Source: Streptomyces sp. NBC_00510 (lineage in GTDB: Bacteria; Actinomycetota; Actinomycetes; Streptomycetales; Streptomycetaceae). From it: a stretch of 64,000 nucleotides of DNA. The stretch lies in contig CP107851.1 of the NCBI GenBank assembly GCA_036013505.1, positions 6,284,501 through 6,348,500 of the forward strand, read 5' to 3'. A model generated the notes under the pieces. It saw only the letters and a list, made by a program, of their open reading frames with translations, made no database searches and had not been told where the DNA came from. Positions 1 through 8,185 of the stretch are shown one piece after another (position 1 is the stretch's first letter; every line of letters begins with the position of its first letter). The position numbers and the translations under genes were made by a program.

Positions 1-42
1 GTCCCACTGTTCGGACTCGAGAACCCGCAACTCCACCGTCAT
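1..42 (-). CDS. Start of a GNAT-family acetyltransferase-like gene (partial)
   Basis: Only the first 14 codons lie in the window, reading leftward from an ATG at 42: MTVELRVLESEQWD, open to the edge. A purine-rich stretch (GGCAGGG) sits 4-10 bases upstream of the ATG. The sequence resembles the N-terminus of actinobacterial GNAT/Eis-like acetyltransferases, but 14 residues are too few to be firm. It is divergent from the phosphatase gene at 144, and the roughly 100 bp between them would hold both promoters. Confidence 0.4.
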   Translation of the reverse strand, partial: MTVELRVLESEQWD

Positions 43-143
43 GTGCCCTGCCTACCAGTCGCCCCAAGGACGGGCGAACGGTTTTCGCCGGTCGTGGCGG
101 CGAATCGGCGCACCATGAGGGGCACCTCCGATGCGGAGAACGG

Positions 144-1313
144 GTGAGGGTGGATAGGGTCGCCGGGAACATGGCACGACGCCCGGTAGGAGACGGATTC
201 GGGGCCCGGTGGCGCAGGACGGTCCACCGGGCCCGCGTAGGCCTGCGCAAATCCGCCGTGGACTACTTCCGCGGCGACGCGGCCGACTGGCTGGCCCTGA
301 CCGTCCTGACGATCAGCGTCCCGCTGATCGCCTGGGCCACGGTGCTGGCGCCGCAATGGTGCCCGCCCACCACCCTGGTGCTGCCCGTCCTCGTCGGCGG
401 CCTGCTGCTGCGCCCCTCCAGCCTCCTGCTGCTGTACGGGGCGAGCGCCGCCGCGATGGTCGTGGAGTCCGCCGTCCTCGGCCCGTACCGCGACGGCGTC
501 GGCCGGGTGACGCCGGGCACCGTGCTGGTGGTGGCGGCCGTGGCGCTGGCCGGGCTGATCGTCGCGCAGTTCCGCGCCCGGGTCGGCGTGCCCTGGATGC
601 GCGGCGGCACGATGCTCTTCGACCTGCGCGAGCGCATCCGGGTGCAGAGCAGGCTGCCGAGGCTGCCCGACGGCTGGCACGCCGAGATGGCGCTGCGGCC
701 GGCCGGCGGCCAGTCCTTCTCCGGCGACTTCGTGGTGGCCACCCGCACCTCGGGCGGGCGGATCCTGGAGGCCGTCCTCACCGACGTGTCGGGCAAGGGC
801 ATGGACGCCGGCTCCCGCGCCCTGCTGCTCTCCGGCGCCTTCGGCGGCCTGCTCGGCTCACTGCCGCCGCACGCCTTCCTCACCGCCGCCAACGGCTACC
901 TGCTCCGGCAGAACTGGGACGAGGGCTTCGCCACCTCGGTCCACCTGGTGCTGGACGTGGAGACCGGCGACTACGAGCTGCTCTCCGCGGGCCACCTGCC
1001 GGGCATGCAGCTCAGCGCGGGCACCGGCCGCTGGGAGGAGAAGGCGGCCGAGGGCCCGCTGCTGGGGGTGTACGACGGCGCCGAGTTCAACAGCGTGAAG
1101 GGCACGCTGCGCTCCGGCGACGTCCTGCTGCTCTTCACCGACGGCCTGGTCGAGGCCGCCGGCCGCGACCTCACCGAAGGCATCGACCGGCTCATCGGCG
1201 AGGCCGACCGGTACGTCGCGCACGGCTTCCGCGGCGCGGCCTGGCAGCTGATCGAGGCGGTCGCCAAGGACGTCAACGACGACCGCGCCCTGCTCATCGT
1301 GTGCCGGGACTAG
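144..1313 (+). CDS. Membrane-anchored PP2C/SpoIIE-type serine phosphatase
   Basis: A 389-residue protein with three or four hydrophobic helices at about residues 48-145, then a PP2C-like SpoIIE domain to the C-terminus. Metal-binding signatures are visible: SGDFVV, DVSGKGMDAG, SAGHLPG, LFTDGLVE and a terminal DDRALLIV. Family members dephosphorylate anti-anti-sigma factors or act in stress signalling. No kinase or anti-sigma partner is adjacent, so the substrate is unknown. The GTG at 144 has GGAG five bases upstream; an ATG at 171 is the alternative start. The stop overlaps the convergent acyltransferase gene by about 20 bp. Confidence 0.85.
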   Translation: MRVDRVAGNMARRPVGDGFGARWRRTVHRARVGLRKSAVDYFRGDAADWLALTVLTISVPLIAWATVLAPQWCPPTTLVLPVLVGGLLLRPSSLLLLYGASAAAMVVESAVLGPYRDGVGRVTPGTVLVVAAVALAGLIVAQFRARVGVPWMRGGTMLFDLRERIRVQSRLPRLPDGWHAEMALRPAGGQSFSGDFVVATRTSGGRILEAVLTDVSGKGMDAGSRALLLSGAFGGLLGSLPPHAFLTAANGYLLRQNWDEGFATSVHLVLDVETGDYELLSAGHLPGMQLSAGTGRWEEKAAEGPLLGVYDGAEFNSVKGTLRSGDVLLLFTDGLVEAAGRDLTEGIDRLIGEADRYVAHGFRGAAWQLIEAVAKDVNDDRALLIVCRD

Positions 1314-2472
1314 CCGCCGGCCGGAACGCCCAGGACATCTTCGGCTCCATCGCGAAGCGGAACAGCCGCTGCACCGGCGGGGTGCACAGCGCGGTGACCA
1401 CCACGACGGCGATCGCGGTCACCGCGACCTGGCCCAGCGGGGTGTGGACCCAGTTGTGGTCGTACCAGCTGCCGAAGCGCGAGCCCTTGGCGAGGAAGCC
1501 GTGCAGCAGGTACCCGTAGAGCGTGCCGGCGCCGAGGGCCGTGAACCACATGCGGCGGCGCGGCACCCAGGCGAAGAAGCACACCGTCAGCGCCAGGGAG
1601 CAGCAGAACAGCGCCAGCGTCATGACCGGCCCCGTCCACCAGGGCGCGCCCAGCTCCTGGGCGCTCGTGCGGTGGTAGAGCCAGGCCCGGTTCAGCCGGG
1701 GCACCACCCAGTAGGAGACGACCAGCGCGGCGAGCCCCACAGGAACGGACAGCACGCGCACCACCCGGCGCCGGGCGAGGTGGAAGTGCTCCGCCTTCAG
1801 GCACATGCCGAGCACGAAGAACGGCAGGAACTGCAGGACGCGCTGGAGTTCCAGGTCGGCGCCGATGGTCGAGGTGACGGATGCCAGGGCCGCGATCACC
1901 AGGGCGACCGCGACCGGCTGCCGGACGATCCGCCAGATGGGGGCGGTGAGGCGCCAGATGAAGAGGGCGGCGAGGAACCAGGTGAGGTACCAGGGGTCGA
2001 GCAGGCTCAGCGGTTGCGGCGCCGCGTCGTCGGCCCAGTTCCGGAAGAGCGAGTAGGCGGCCTCGAAGAGCAGGTACGGGACGGCGACGCCGGTGATCAG
2101 TCTCCTGACGCGGTCCGGACGGGCGTCGAAACTCTTCGAGAAGTAGCCGGAGATGACGATGAAGGCCGGCATGTGGAACGCGTACACGAGGATGTAGAGC
2201 GCGCCGGCGGCCCTGCTGTGCCCGGTGAGCGGTTCCCAGGCGTGGCCCATCGCGACCAGGACGATCGCGAGGTACTTGGCGTTGTCGAAGAACGGGTCGC
2301 GCCCGGCGGAGGGTACGGAGGCCGTGGCGGGCGTGGCGGACCCCGCGGGGGCGGCCGGCCCGGGGCCGGGGGCGGCCTCCTTGCGGGGGGCGGGGAGAAC
2401 GGAATTCCCGGTCTGGGTCCTGCCGGGGGACAGGCTGTTCGTGCGGTGGGGCTGGAACATCTGATGCACCAT
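1294..2472 (-). CDS. Acyltransferase family 3 membrane protein
   Basis: A 392-residue polytopic protein. After a Pro/Ala-rich N-terminal tail of about 55 residues comes the family signature region FFDNAKYLAIVLVAMGHAWE and then FHMPAFIVISGYF, followed by about nine further hydrophobic segments. This resembles the acyltransferase_3 / fucose 4-O-acetylase-like (COG3594) group, which O-acylates sugars or cell-surface polymers from the membrane. The real acceptor cannot be read from the sequence. ATG at 2472 is preceded by an AGAGG-like site; a second ATG at 2460 is possible. It is monocistronic and convergent with the phosphatase gene. Confidence 0.85.
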   Translation of the reverse strand: MVHQMFQPHRTNSLSPGRTQTGNSVLPAPRKEAAPGPGPAAPAGSATPATASVPSAGRDPFFDNAKYLAIVLVAMGHAWEPLTGHSRAAGALYILVYAFHMPAFIVISGYFSKSFDARPDRVRRLITGVAVPYLLFEAAYSLFRNWADDAAPQPLSLLDPWYLTWFLAALFIWRLTAPIWRIVRQPVAVALVIAALASVTSTIGADLELQRVLQFLPFFVLGMCLKAEHFHLARRRVVRVLSVPVGLAALVVSYWVVPRLNRAWLYHRTSAQELGAPWWTGPVMTLALFCCSLALTVCFFAWVPRRRMWFTALGAGTLYGYLLHGFLAKGSRFGSWYDHNWVHTPLGQVAVTAIAVVVVTALCTPPVQRLFRFAMEPKMSWAFRPAASPGTR

Positions 2473-2911
2473 AGCGGGCGCCTCTGCCTGAGTAAATTCT
2501 CGATCGGAATGGCGGTAGCGGCGCTGCTACCCCGGAATGCATGTGTCATGCCACTGTCCGTTCCATGACGCTATGGGCGGTCATATAAGGGTTGAACAGG
2601 GCATATCGGCAGACGGGTTGGAGTCTGTGCAGGTTTTTTGATGATCGTTTGTGTGGCAAGTGCATGTGCGGGGAAATAGCTTGGGGGAAATTCACTCGAA
2701 CGTGCCGTGCAATTGCGAGATTAGCCTCATCCGAAGTGATCAGAAGTGATCGCGATGTCCTGCGTCACAGGTGTGCGACCCCGGCGCGCGGGGAAGGGGT
2801 GTCCCGCGGGGTCACGGTGTCGGTGGCAGGTGGCACGATGGACGTCGCGGGGGTGCGGCTGCGTGGCTCCCCCCGGAACGGTGAGGCGTCAGACCGAGGA
2901 TGTGATCCCCA
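2473..2911. other. Intergenic region between acyltransferase and small membrane protein
   Basis: A 439 bp stretch with lower GC than its surroundings and no convincing gene; the short frames crossing it lack family resemblance and ribosome sites. It should hold the promoters of both divergent genes. Visible structure: an inverted repeat (GGTAGC, 6 bp gap, GCTACC) at 2514-2531, and a tandem direct repeat of GAAGTGATC at 2733-2741 and 2743-2751. Confidence 0.6.
2514..2531. repeat. Inverted repeat upstream of the acyltransferase gene
   Basis: GGTAGC and GCTACC are perfect 6 bp arms separated by GGCGCT, about 40 bp upstream of the acyltransferase ATG. Its place in the promoter region fits an operator, but no known regulator consensus is recognised. 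Confidence 0.4.
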
Positions 2912-3106
2912 GTGGCCATCTCCCTGTCCGTGGTGCTGTTGTTGGCGATCATCATGATCGTCCTGATAAGGGGCAAGACGCTCAAGGTCGGTCCGGCCAT
3001 CGTTGCCGCGCTCTTCGGCTTCTTCCTTGCCTCCACGGGCATGGCGCCGGCGATCAACAAGTTCCTCGACTCGTTGGCGGACACCATCAACCAGATAAAC
3101 CTCTGA
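2912..3106 (+). CDS. Small conserved-type membrane protein (64 aa)
   Basis: The 64-residue product begins MAISLSVVLLLAIIMIVLIR and has a second hydrophobic stretch (PAIVAALFGFFLASTG) at about residues 27-43, with a short polar tail. That predicts one or two membrane passes. GTG at 2912 is the only sensible start; GAGGA lies about 12 bases upstream, a loose spacing. It is closed off by a 17 bp perfect hairpin shared with the convergent asparaginase gene. Function unknown. Confidence 0.7.
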   Translation: MAISLSVVLLLAIIMIVLIRGKTLKVGPAIVAALFGFFLASTGMAPAINKFLDSLADTINQINL

Positions 3107-3126
3107 GCGGTCCCCGTCACAGGTCA

Positions 3127-3163
3127 CCCGTCACCCGGCGCGGTGGCCGCGCCGGGTGACGGG
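3127..3163. terminator. Bidirectional terminator
   Basis: Perfect 17 bp stem (3127-3143 with 3147-3163) around a TGG loop, lying between the stop of the small membrane protein and the stop of the convergent asparaginase gene. Confidence 0.8.
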
Positions 3164-3166
3164 GAG

Positions 3167-4171
3167 TCAGGCGACGGCCGGTGTGCGGTCCTCGGCCGTC
3201 CCGATGATGCGGCGCAGCGTGGCGGCCCGCTCCTGCGGGCCCCGGGCGGACAGCAACGCCGTCAGTACGGCGATGCGGGCCTGCCCCGCGCGCAACGTCC
3301 CGGCCAGCACACCGCCGGCCGCGGCGAGGTCCACCGCGCCGCCCCCGGTGTACATCGGCGCCACCGGCCCGGCCGCCACCCGGGTGCTCACGGCGACCAG
3401 CACCCCGGCCTCCACCGCGCGGCGCACCGCCGCCACGAAATCGGGCGTCGCGTTGCCCGCGCCGGTGCCGACCAGCACGATGCCCTCGGCCCCCGCGCCC
3501 AGTGCGGCCTCGAAGAGCACGGGGTCGGCGTCCACGTGGTGCATCACGACGTCGACGCGCGGCGCCGCGACACGTGCGTCCGGCAGCGGCAGCGCCGCGG
3601 CACGCGGCCGCGGGGCGCCCCAGGCGATCTCGCCGAACTTCACCCGTCCCAGCGGCCGGCCCGAGGGGTCGGCGAAGGCCTGGACGTCCAGGGTGTGTGC
3701 CTTGACCGTGCCCCGGGCGGCGTGCACGAAGCCGCCGAAGGCGATGACCACGCCGATGTCCTCGCCGGTCGCGGCGGTCAGCAGCGCGTCGTAGAGGTTG
3801 CCCGCGGCGTCCCCGTCCACGGCGTCCAGCGGGAGCTGGGCGCCGGTGAAGACCACCGGGCGCCGGTCGTCGTGGTGGAGGTCCAGGAGGAAGGCGGACT
3901 CCTCCATGGTGTCGGTGCCGTGGGTCACCACGACGCCGTCCACGGCCGGGTCCGCCAGCACCTCGTGGACCGTCCGCAGCAGTTCCAGCTGGTGGGCGGA
4001 GGTCAGCCGCGAGCTGTTCACGGTGAACAGGTCGCGCACGGTCACCTCGACGCCCTCGGGGATCGCGCCCGCCGCCAGCACCTCGTGGCCGGCGGCCTCG
4101 GCCGCGTACCCGGCCCCCTGCCACCGGCTGGCGATCGTGCCGCCGGTGCCGATCACGACGATGTGCTTCAC
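3167..4171 (-). CDS. ansA: L-asparaginase
   Basis: A 334-residue asparaginase that hydrolyses L-asparagine to aspartate and ammonia. The two family signatures are present: IGTGGTIAS near residues 7-15, with the nucleophilic threonine, and VTHGTDTMEES at 82-92, with the second catalytic Thr and Asp. No signal peptide is seen, so it is likely cytoplasmic. The chosen GTG at 4171 (VKHIVVIGTGG) has GAGGGAC just upstream; the frame is open 25 codons further but without a ribosome site. It is divergent from an Lrp/AsnC regulator and close to a glutaminase. Confidence 0.93.
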   Translation of the reverse strand: MKHIVVIGTGGTIASRWQGAGYAAEAAGHEVLAAGAIPEGVEVTVRDLFTVNSSRLTSAHQLELLRTVHEVLADPAVDGVVVTHGTDTMEESAFLLDLHHDDRRPVVFTGAQLPLDAVDGDAAGNLYDALLTAATGEDIGVVIAFGGFVHAARGTVKAHTLDVQAFADPSGRPLGRVKFGEIAWGAPRPRAAALPLPDARVAAPRVDVVMHHVDADPVLFEAALGAGAEGIVLVGTGAGNATPDFVAAVRRAVEAGVLVAVSTRVAAGPVAPMYTGGGAVDLAAAGGVLAGTLRAGQARIAVLTALLSARGPQERAATLRRIIGTAEDRTPAVA

Positions 4172-4288
4172 GTGTCCCTCACTCGTGCGTTCGCCTGACC
4201 TCTCCGCAGCAAGGATATGCGGTGAACCCCGGCATCGGATTGCCAATCAGCCCGCGTAGATCGGCCAGATGTGGTATCTATCGCCCCC

Positions 4289-4741
4289 ATGGATGCCATC
4301 GACAGAAGAATCTTGCGCGAGCTCCAGGCCGACGGCCGGCTCACCAACCAGGAACTGGCCGCCCGCGTCGGCCTCACCCCCTCCCCGTGCCTGCGCAGGG
4401 TGCGCCAGCTGGAGGAGGACGGGGTGATCCAGAGCTACCGGGCCGTCGTCGACCCGGCTGCCGTCGGCCGCGGCTTCGAGGTCTTCGCCTCCGTCGAGGT
4501 ACGGAGGGACCGCGAGTCCGTCGCCGCCTTCGAGGAGCAGGTGCAGGCCATCCCCGACATCGTCGAGGCCTACCGGCTCTACGGCGCGCCCGGCTGCCTG
4601 CTGCGGATCGCGGTGGCCGACAGCGACGCCTACGAGCGCTTCTGGACCGAGAAGCTGATCGCCCTGCCGGGCGTGAGCGAGGTGAACTCGCAGATGATCA
4701 TGAAGCGGATCAAGGGCCCGAAGGGTGTGCCGGTCGGCTAG
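4289..4741 (+). CDS. Lrp/AsnC family transcriptional regulator
   Basis: A 150-residue one-domain-plus-RAM regulator. The N-terminal winged helix (MDAIDRRILRELQADGRLT... to about residue 60) is followed by the ligand-sensing/oligomerisation domain. The ATG at 4289 begins the conserved MDAIDRRIL; a GTG at 4271 is in frame but unlikely. A TATCTA hexamer at 4275-4280 lies eight bases before the ATG, which would suit a leaderless transcript. It is divergent from the asparaginase gene and directly upstream of the glutaminase gene, so amide or amino-acid responsive control of these neighbours is a reasonable inference. Confidence 0.9.
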   Translation: MDAIDRRILRELQADGRLTNQELAARVGLTPSPCLRRVRQLEEDGVIQSYRAVVDPAAVGRGFEVFASVEVRRDRESVAAFEEQVQAIPDIVEAYRLYGAPGCLLRIAVADSDAYERFWTEKLIALPGVSEVNSQMIMKRIKGPKGVPVG

Positions 4742-4777
4742 GGCCCGGGTTCACCGGGGTCCGGGTTCAATGGGCCG

Positions 4778-5689
4778 GTGGACTACCAGCGTTTCCTCGA
4801 GCAGGCCATGGCCGCGGCCCTTCCGGAGCTCGGCCGCGGCAAGGTCGCCGACTACATCCCCGCCCTCGCGGCCGCCGACGCCGGCGCCTTCGGCATGGCC
4901 CTGGCCACCGTCGGGGGCGAGGTCCACGGCGTCGGGGACTTCGCCGAGCCGTTCTCCGTCCAGAGCGTCTCCAAGCTCTTCACGCTCGCCCTGGCGCTCC
5001 ACCACGGCGGCGACGCCCTGTGGCGCCGCGTCGGCCGCGAGCCCTCGGGCAACCCCTTCAACTCGCTCATCCAGCTGGAGACCGAGCAGGGCATCCCGCG
5101 CAACCCCTTCATCAACGCCGGAGCCCTGGTCGTCACCGACGCCCTGCTGACCCTCACCGGCGACGCCTCGGGCGCCGTACGCGAACTGCTGCGCGCCGAG
5201 TCGGGCAACCCGGCCCTCGCCACCGCCCCGGCGGTCGCCGCCTCCGAGGCCGCCCACGGCCACCGGAACGCCGCCCTGGCGCACTTCCTCGCGCACTTCG
5301 GCAACCTGCACAACCCCGTGGACACCGTCCTGGAGCACTACTACGCCCACTGCGCCCTCGAGGCCTCCTGCCGCGACCTCGCCCTTGCGGGCGGCTTCCT
5401 CGCCCGGCACGGACTGCGCGCCGACGGCAACCGGCTGCTGTCCCGCACCGACGCCAAACGCCTCAACGCCGTGCTGCTCACCTGCGGCACCTACGACGCC
5501 GCGGGGGAGTTCGCCTACCGCGTGGGCCTGCCCGGCAAGAGCGGTGTCGGCGGGGCCATCCTCGCCGTCCTCCCGGGCCGGGGCGCCCTGTGCGCCTGGA
5601 GCCCCGGCCTCGACCCGGCCGGCAACTCCGTCGGCGCCATGGCCGCCCTCGACGCGTTCACCACCGCCACCGGGCTGTCGGTGTTCTAG
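4778..5689 (+). CDS. glsA: Glutaminase
   Basis: A 303-residue beta-lactamase-fold glutaminase (GlsA type) that deamidates glutamine to glutamate. It shows the catalytic Ser-x-x-Lys in QSVSKLFTLA (S63, K66), the NPFINAGA segment, and the GKSGVGG motif near the C-terminus. Start is GTG at 4778; the 36 bp gap to the regulator gene suggests co-transcription. Its stop overlaps the stop of the convergent ArsC-like gene by a few bases, with no terminator between them. Confidence 0.93.
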   Translation: MDYQRFLEQAMAAALPELGRGKVADYIPALAAADAGAFGMALATVGGEVHGVGDFAEPFSVQSVSKLFTLALALHHGGDALWRRVGREPSGNPFNSLIQLETEQGIPRNPFINAGALVVTDALLTLTGDASGAVRELLRAESGNPALATAPAVAASEAAHGHRNAALAHFLAHFGNLHNPVDTVLEHYYAHCALEASCRDLALAGGFLARHGLRADGNRLLSRTDAKRLNAVLLTCGTYDAAGEFAYRVGLPGKSGVGGAILAVLPGRGALCAWSPGLDPAGNSVGAMAALDAFTTATGLSVF

Positions 5690-6060
5690 ACGGAGCCCGG
5701 GGCGCGTCCCAGCGCGTCCCGCACCGCCTCCTTCGAGCGCGCGACCACCGCCGTGCCGTCCTCGGCGGTGATGATGGGACGCTGGATCAGCCGGGGGTGC
5801 GCCGCCAGCGCCCCGATCCAGCGCTCCCGCTCACCCGGCTCGCGCGGCCACTCCTTCAGTCCCAGTTCCTTCGCCTCGGCCTCCTGGGTCCGCACGATGT
5901 CCCACGGCTCCAGCCCGAGCCGCTCCAGCACCGCCCGGATCTCGTCCGTGTCCGGCGGGTCCTCCAGGTAGCGCCGCACGGTGTACCGCGCGCCCTCCTC
6001 GTCCAGCAGGTGCAGCGCGGAGCGGCACTTCGAGCACGCGGGGTTGATCCAGATCTCCAT
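5686..6060 (-). CDS. ArsC/Spx-family thioredoxin-fold protein
   Basis: A 124-residue protein starting MEIWINPACSKC, with cysteines 9 and 12 at the thioredoxin-like active site, and ending in the RPIIT region (HPRLIQRPIITAEDG) typical of the ArsC family. Family members are arsenate reductases or Spx-like redox regulators. No ars genes are nearby, so a true arsenate role is uncertain. It lies 21 bp downstream of corA on the same strand and may be co-transcribed with it. Confidence 0.85.
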   Translation of the reverse strand: MEIWINPACSKCRSALHLLDEEGARYTVRRYLEDPPDTDEIRAVLERLGLEPWDIVRTQEAEAKELGLKEWPREPGERERWIGALAAHPRLIQRPIITAEDGTAVVARSKEAVRDALGRAPGSV

Positions 6061-6081
6061 GCCGCCAATGTAGTGAGGCGC

Positions 6082-7068
6082 TCAGCAGTCGTCGCGCCCG
6101 TCGTCGCGCAGTCTGCGCCAGATGCGGGTGCGGTGGAGCACGTAGACGGCGACGGACAGGACGAGCGCCTGCAGCCCCACGGCGAGCAGCCAGAAGACGA
6201 CCTTGCTCTCCAACTCATCGGTCATGTAGGTGAAGTTCATGCCGAAGAAGCCGGTCAGGAAGGTCAGCGGAAGGAAGATCGTCGACACGATGGCCAGCCG
6301 GTTGATCACACCGTTCTGCTCGCCGGACACCAGGGAGGAGTAGCTGGCGAACGCCCGCCGGGCGGCGTCCTGGAGCGACTCGATGCTGGAGAGCACCATC
6401 CGCGCGGCCCGCTGGTACGAGGCGGCCAGCCGCTGCCGCTCCTCCGGGAAGCTGCCGCTCATCATCCGCCGGGTGATGGTCTCGTCGGTCGCCTGCAGGT
6501 ACGGCAGCAGGGCGTGGTGCAGCAGCGCCGCGCGCCGCCGCAGCTGCGCCAGCCGGTACACCTGCTGCGGGTTCCGGCTCTCGAACATCTCGTCCTCGAG
6601 GTCCTCCACCTGCAGCAGCGCTTCCACGGCGGACTTGCGGAAGGTCTCCAGGGCGTGCTCCAGCAGCAGGAAGAGCGTGGCGGTGGTGTCCGCGGGCCGC
6701 TGGTGCGGCAGCCGGGTGATGAACCGCCCGAGGAGCGTGTTCGGCCCCCGGTGGACCGTGACCAGGTACCGCCCGGTCACGAAGACGTGGAGGTGGACGA
6801 CCTCGTCGTCCTCGATGACCGGTACGACGAACCGGGCGTTGTCCCCGTGGAACTCCGCCCGCGCGCTCTCGCCCTCCCTGCCCAGCCACGCCAGGTCCTC
6901 GGCCTCCAGGCCGAGTTCGTGGGCGATCGGCGGCTCGTCGGGCCGTCCTTCCCCGGGCACCTCGATGTCCACGAGGAGGAAGCGCGACGCCGCGAGCCGC
7001 TCCCGCGCCTCCGACACGGCGGCGCGGGCGACGGTGCCCTCGGGCATCGACACCACCGTAACGATCAT
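6082..7068 (-). CDS. corA: CorA-family magnesium/divalent cation transporter
   Basis: A 328-residue protein with a long soluble N-terminal domain, an extended helix region, and two C-terminal membrane helices separated by the signature FFGMNF (GMN motif intact). The last helix is followed by an Arg-rich tail. CorA proteins form pentameric Mg2+ channels in the cytoplasmic membrane. The ATG at 7068 has GTGAGGAACG directly upstream. The ArsC-like gene follows on the same strand; the divergent neighbour is the secreted repeat protein. Confidence 0.92.
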   Translation of the reverse strand: MIVTVVSMPEGTVARAAVSEARERLAASRFLLVDIEVPGEGRPDEPPIAHELGLEAEDLAWLGREGESARAEFHGDNARFVVPVIEDDEVVHLHVFVTGRYLVTVHRGPNTLLGRFITRLPHQRPADTTATLFLLLEHALETFRKSAVEALLQVEDLEDEMFESRNPQQVYRLAQLRRRAALLHHALLPYLQATDETITRRMMSGSFPEERQRLAASYQRAARMVLSSIESLQDAARRAFASYSSLVSGEQNGVINRLAIVSTIFLPLTFLTGFFGMNFTYMTDELESKVVFWLLAVGLQALVLSVAVYVLHRTRIWRRLRDDGRDDC

Positions 7069-7371
7069 CGTTCCTCACCGTGGATCACCGGCACACCTCC
7101 CAGCCTGCGCAGACTCCGGCGTCCACGCATGCGGAGGTGTCCGGTACAGGGGATCCGCGGTACCGGCGGGCCGTCTTTTAACGAGCCCCCGGTCGCATGT
7201 CAAGCCCCGAAATGCAGCGACGTGACGAGGGCGGAACACCGGGGCTTACTGGAGTCAAGAGGTCGCGCAATACCGACCGAAAGGAACCACCGGGATATTC
7301 CCCCCGGTGCCGGGTCACCCGAAAAGGGGTCATCCGGAATCCCCGCCCCGCATCGCCTGAGGAGAACCGCC
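7069..7371. other. Divergent intergenic region, corA / secreted repeat protein
   Basis: About 303 bp with no credible gene. It must contain the two divergent promoters. I see no strong -35/-10 pair; the ribosome site of the rightward gene (CTGAGGAGAACC) is at 7357-7368. Confidence 0.5.
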
Positions 7372-7734
7372 ATGTCCCGCACCCGCAAGATCGTCATGCT
7401 GACCGCCGCCACCACCCTCGCCGCCGGTGGCGCCCTGCTCCCGACCAGCGCGTTCGCGGCCGCCCCCGCCCACGTCAGCGCCGCCCAGGCCGCGCCCCAG
7501 CAGCACAGCCTTCACGTCAGTGACGGCGGCGGGGTGAACAACAACATCCCCCTCTTCAATAACACCGGTGGTTTCTTCGGAGGCCAGGTGAACAACAACA
7601 TCCCGGTCTTCAACAACGGCGGCGGTGGTTTCTTCGGGGGCGGGGTGAACAACAACATCCCGATCTTCAACAACGGGGGTGGCGGTTTCTTCGGGGGCGG
7701 GGTGAACAACAACATCCCGGTCTTCAACAACTGA
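7372..7734 (+). CDS. Small secreted protein with four Asn-rich repeats
   Basis: A 120-residue protein with a classic signal peptide (MSRTRKIVM, hydrophobic core, cleavage probably after SAFA at 29). After a 25-residue Ala/Gln/His spacer come four copies of VNNNIPxFNN (residues 55, 73, 92, 111), where x is L, V, I, V, separated by Gly/Phe linkers such as GGGGFFGGG. There are no cysteines and no recognisable enzyme domain. ATG at 7372 has a strong GAGGAGA site; the frame is open far upstream in the shadow of other genes but that part is not coding. Function unknown; surface or fibre-forming role is only a guess from composition. Confidence 0.85.
   Translation: MSRTRKIVMLTAATTLAAGGALLPTSAFAAAPAHVSAAQAAPQQHSLHVSDGGGVNNNIPLFNNTGGFFGGQVNNNIPVFNNGGGGFFGGGVNNNIPIFNNGGGGFFGGGVNNNIPVFNN
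7534..7731 (+). repeat. Tandem coding repeat (about 54-57 bp unit) in the secreted protein
   Basis: Four near-identical units beginning GTGAACAACAACATCCC occur at 7534, 7588, 7645 and 7705. Unit length is 54-60 bp, a multiple of three, so changes in copy number would keep the frame. Confidence 0.85.
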
Positions 7735-7753
7735 TCCCTCAGCCCACCACCCA

Positions 7754-7784
7754 GGCGCGGCCGGCCCCCCACCCCGGCCGCGCC
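7754..7784 (+). terminator. Terminator of the secreted repeat protein gene
   Basis: Perfect 11 bp stem (7754-7764 with 7774-7784, GGCGCGGCCGG) and a C-rich 9-base loop, starting 20 bp after the stop codon. Confidence 0.7.
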
Positions 7785-8185
7785 GCTCCGTTGGGGTGAT
7801 CCGGCAAATGGCCCGCACGTCCTTTGGGCGGCGATCAGGCACACTCCGAGAGGCATCCGACACGCAGTGTGACACCGGTTGAGCTGCGGCGTCATTTCGC
7901 GTTTGCTGTGGCGCAACCTTCCGGATGGGCCTCAGTCGTCGCGGTGTAAGATCCCCGCTCGGCTCTCGACCCTTGGGGCCGGGGCGCTCCGTGAGACCGA
8001 ACCATGTGGTACGGGCGGCTCCGGAGACGGTTTTCCCTTTTCTTCCGGATCTTGACTTTTGCGTCAGCGATCCACATTGCGGAAAGTGGCGGATCGCCTG
8101 CAGTCAGGCCGTTCGCCGGTGTGATCACAGGTGCGCTTCAGGCTGCGTGAGGGCCCGAGCGTGGGAATCCAGAGAAAGGCAGGCT
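7785..8185. other. Intergenic region before the glycosyltransferase pair
   Basis: About 400 bp, less GC-rich than the surroundings, with no credible gene. It contains a TTGACT at 8052-8057 without a good -10 at the right distance, and a 10 bp palindrome TGTGATCACA at 8120-8129 about 57 bp before the start codon. The promoter of the glycosyltransferase pair should be here. Confidence 0.5.

Noticed and set aside
2592..2957. Short plus-strand open frames in the gap before the 64-residue membrane protein
   Set aside because: They lack ribosome sites and family resemblance, and their composition does not show coding-type third-position GC.
4222..7371. An open frame that runs on the plus strand from 4222 through glsA, arsC and corA into the secreted protein gene
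   Set aside because: Only the last 363 bases (from 7372) have a ribosome site, signal peptide and repeats; the rest overlaps real genes in other frames.
7534..7731. Non-coding satellite or CRISPR-like repeats
   Set aside because: Units are multiples of three, lie inside a frame with a signal peptide and a ribosome site, and encode a conserved decapeptide.
8120..8129. Palindrome TGTGATCACA as a Crp-type site before the glycosyltransferase pair
   Set aside because: Crp sites need a 6 bp spacer between TGTGA and TCACA; here the half-sites are fused, so it is only a short palindrome.
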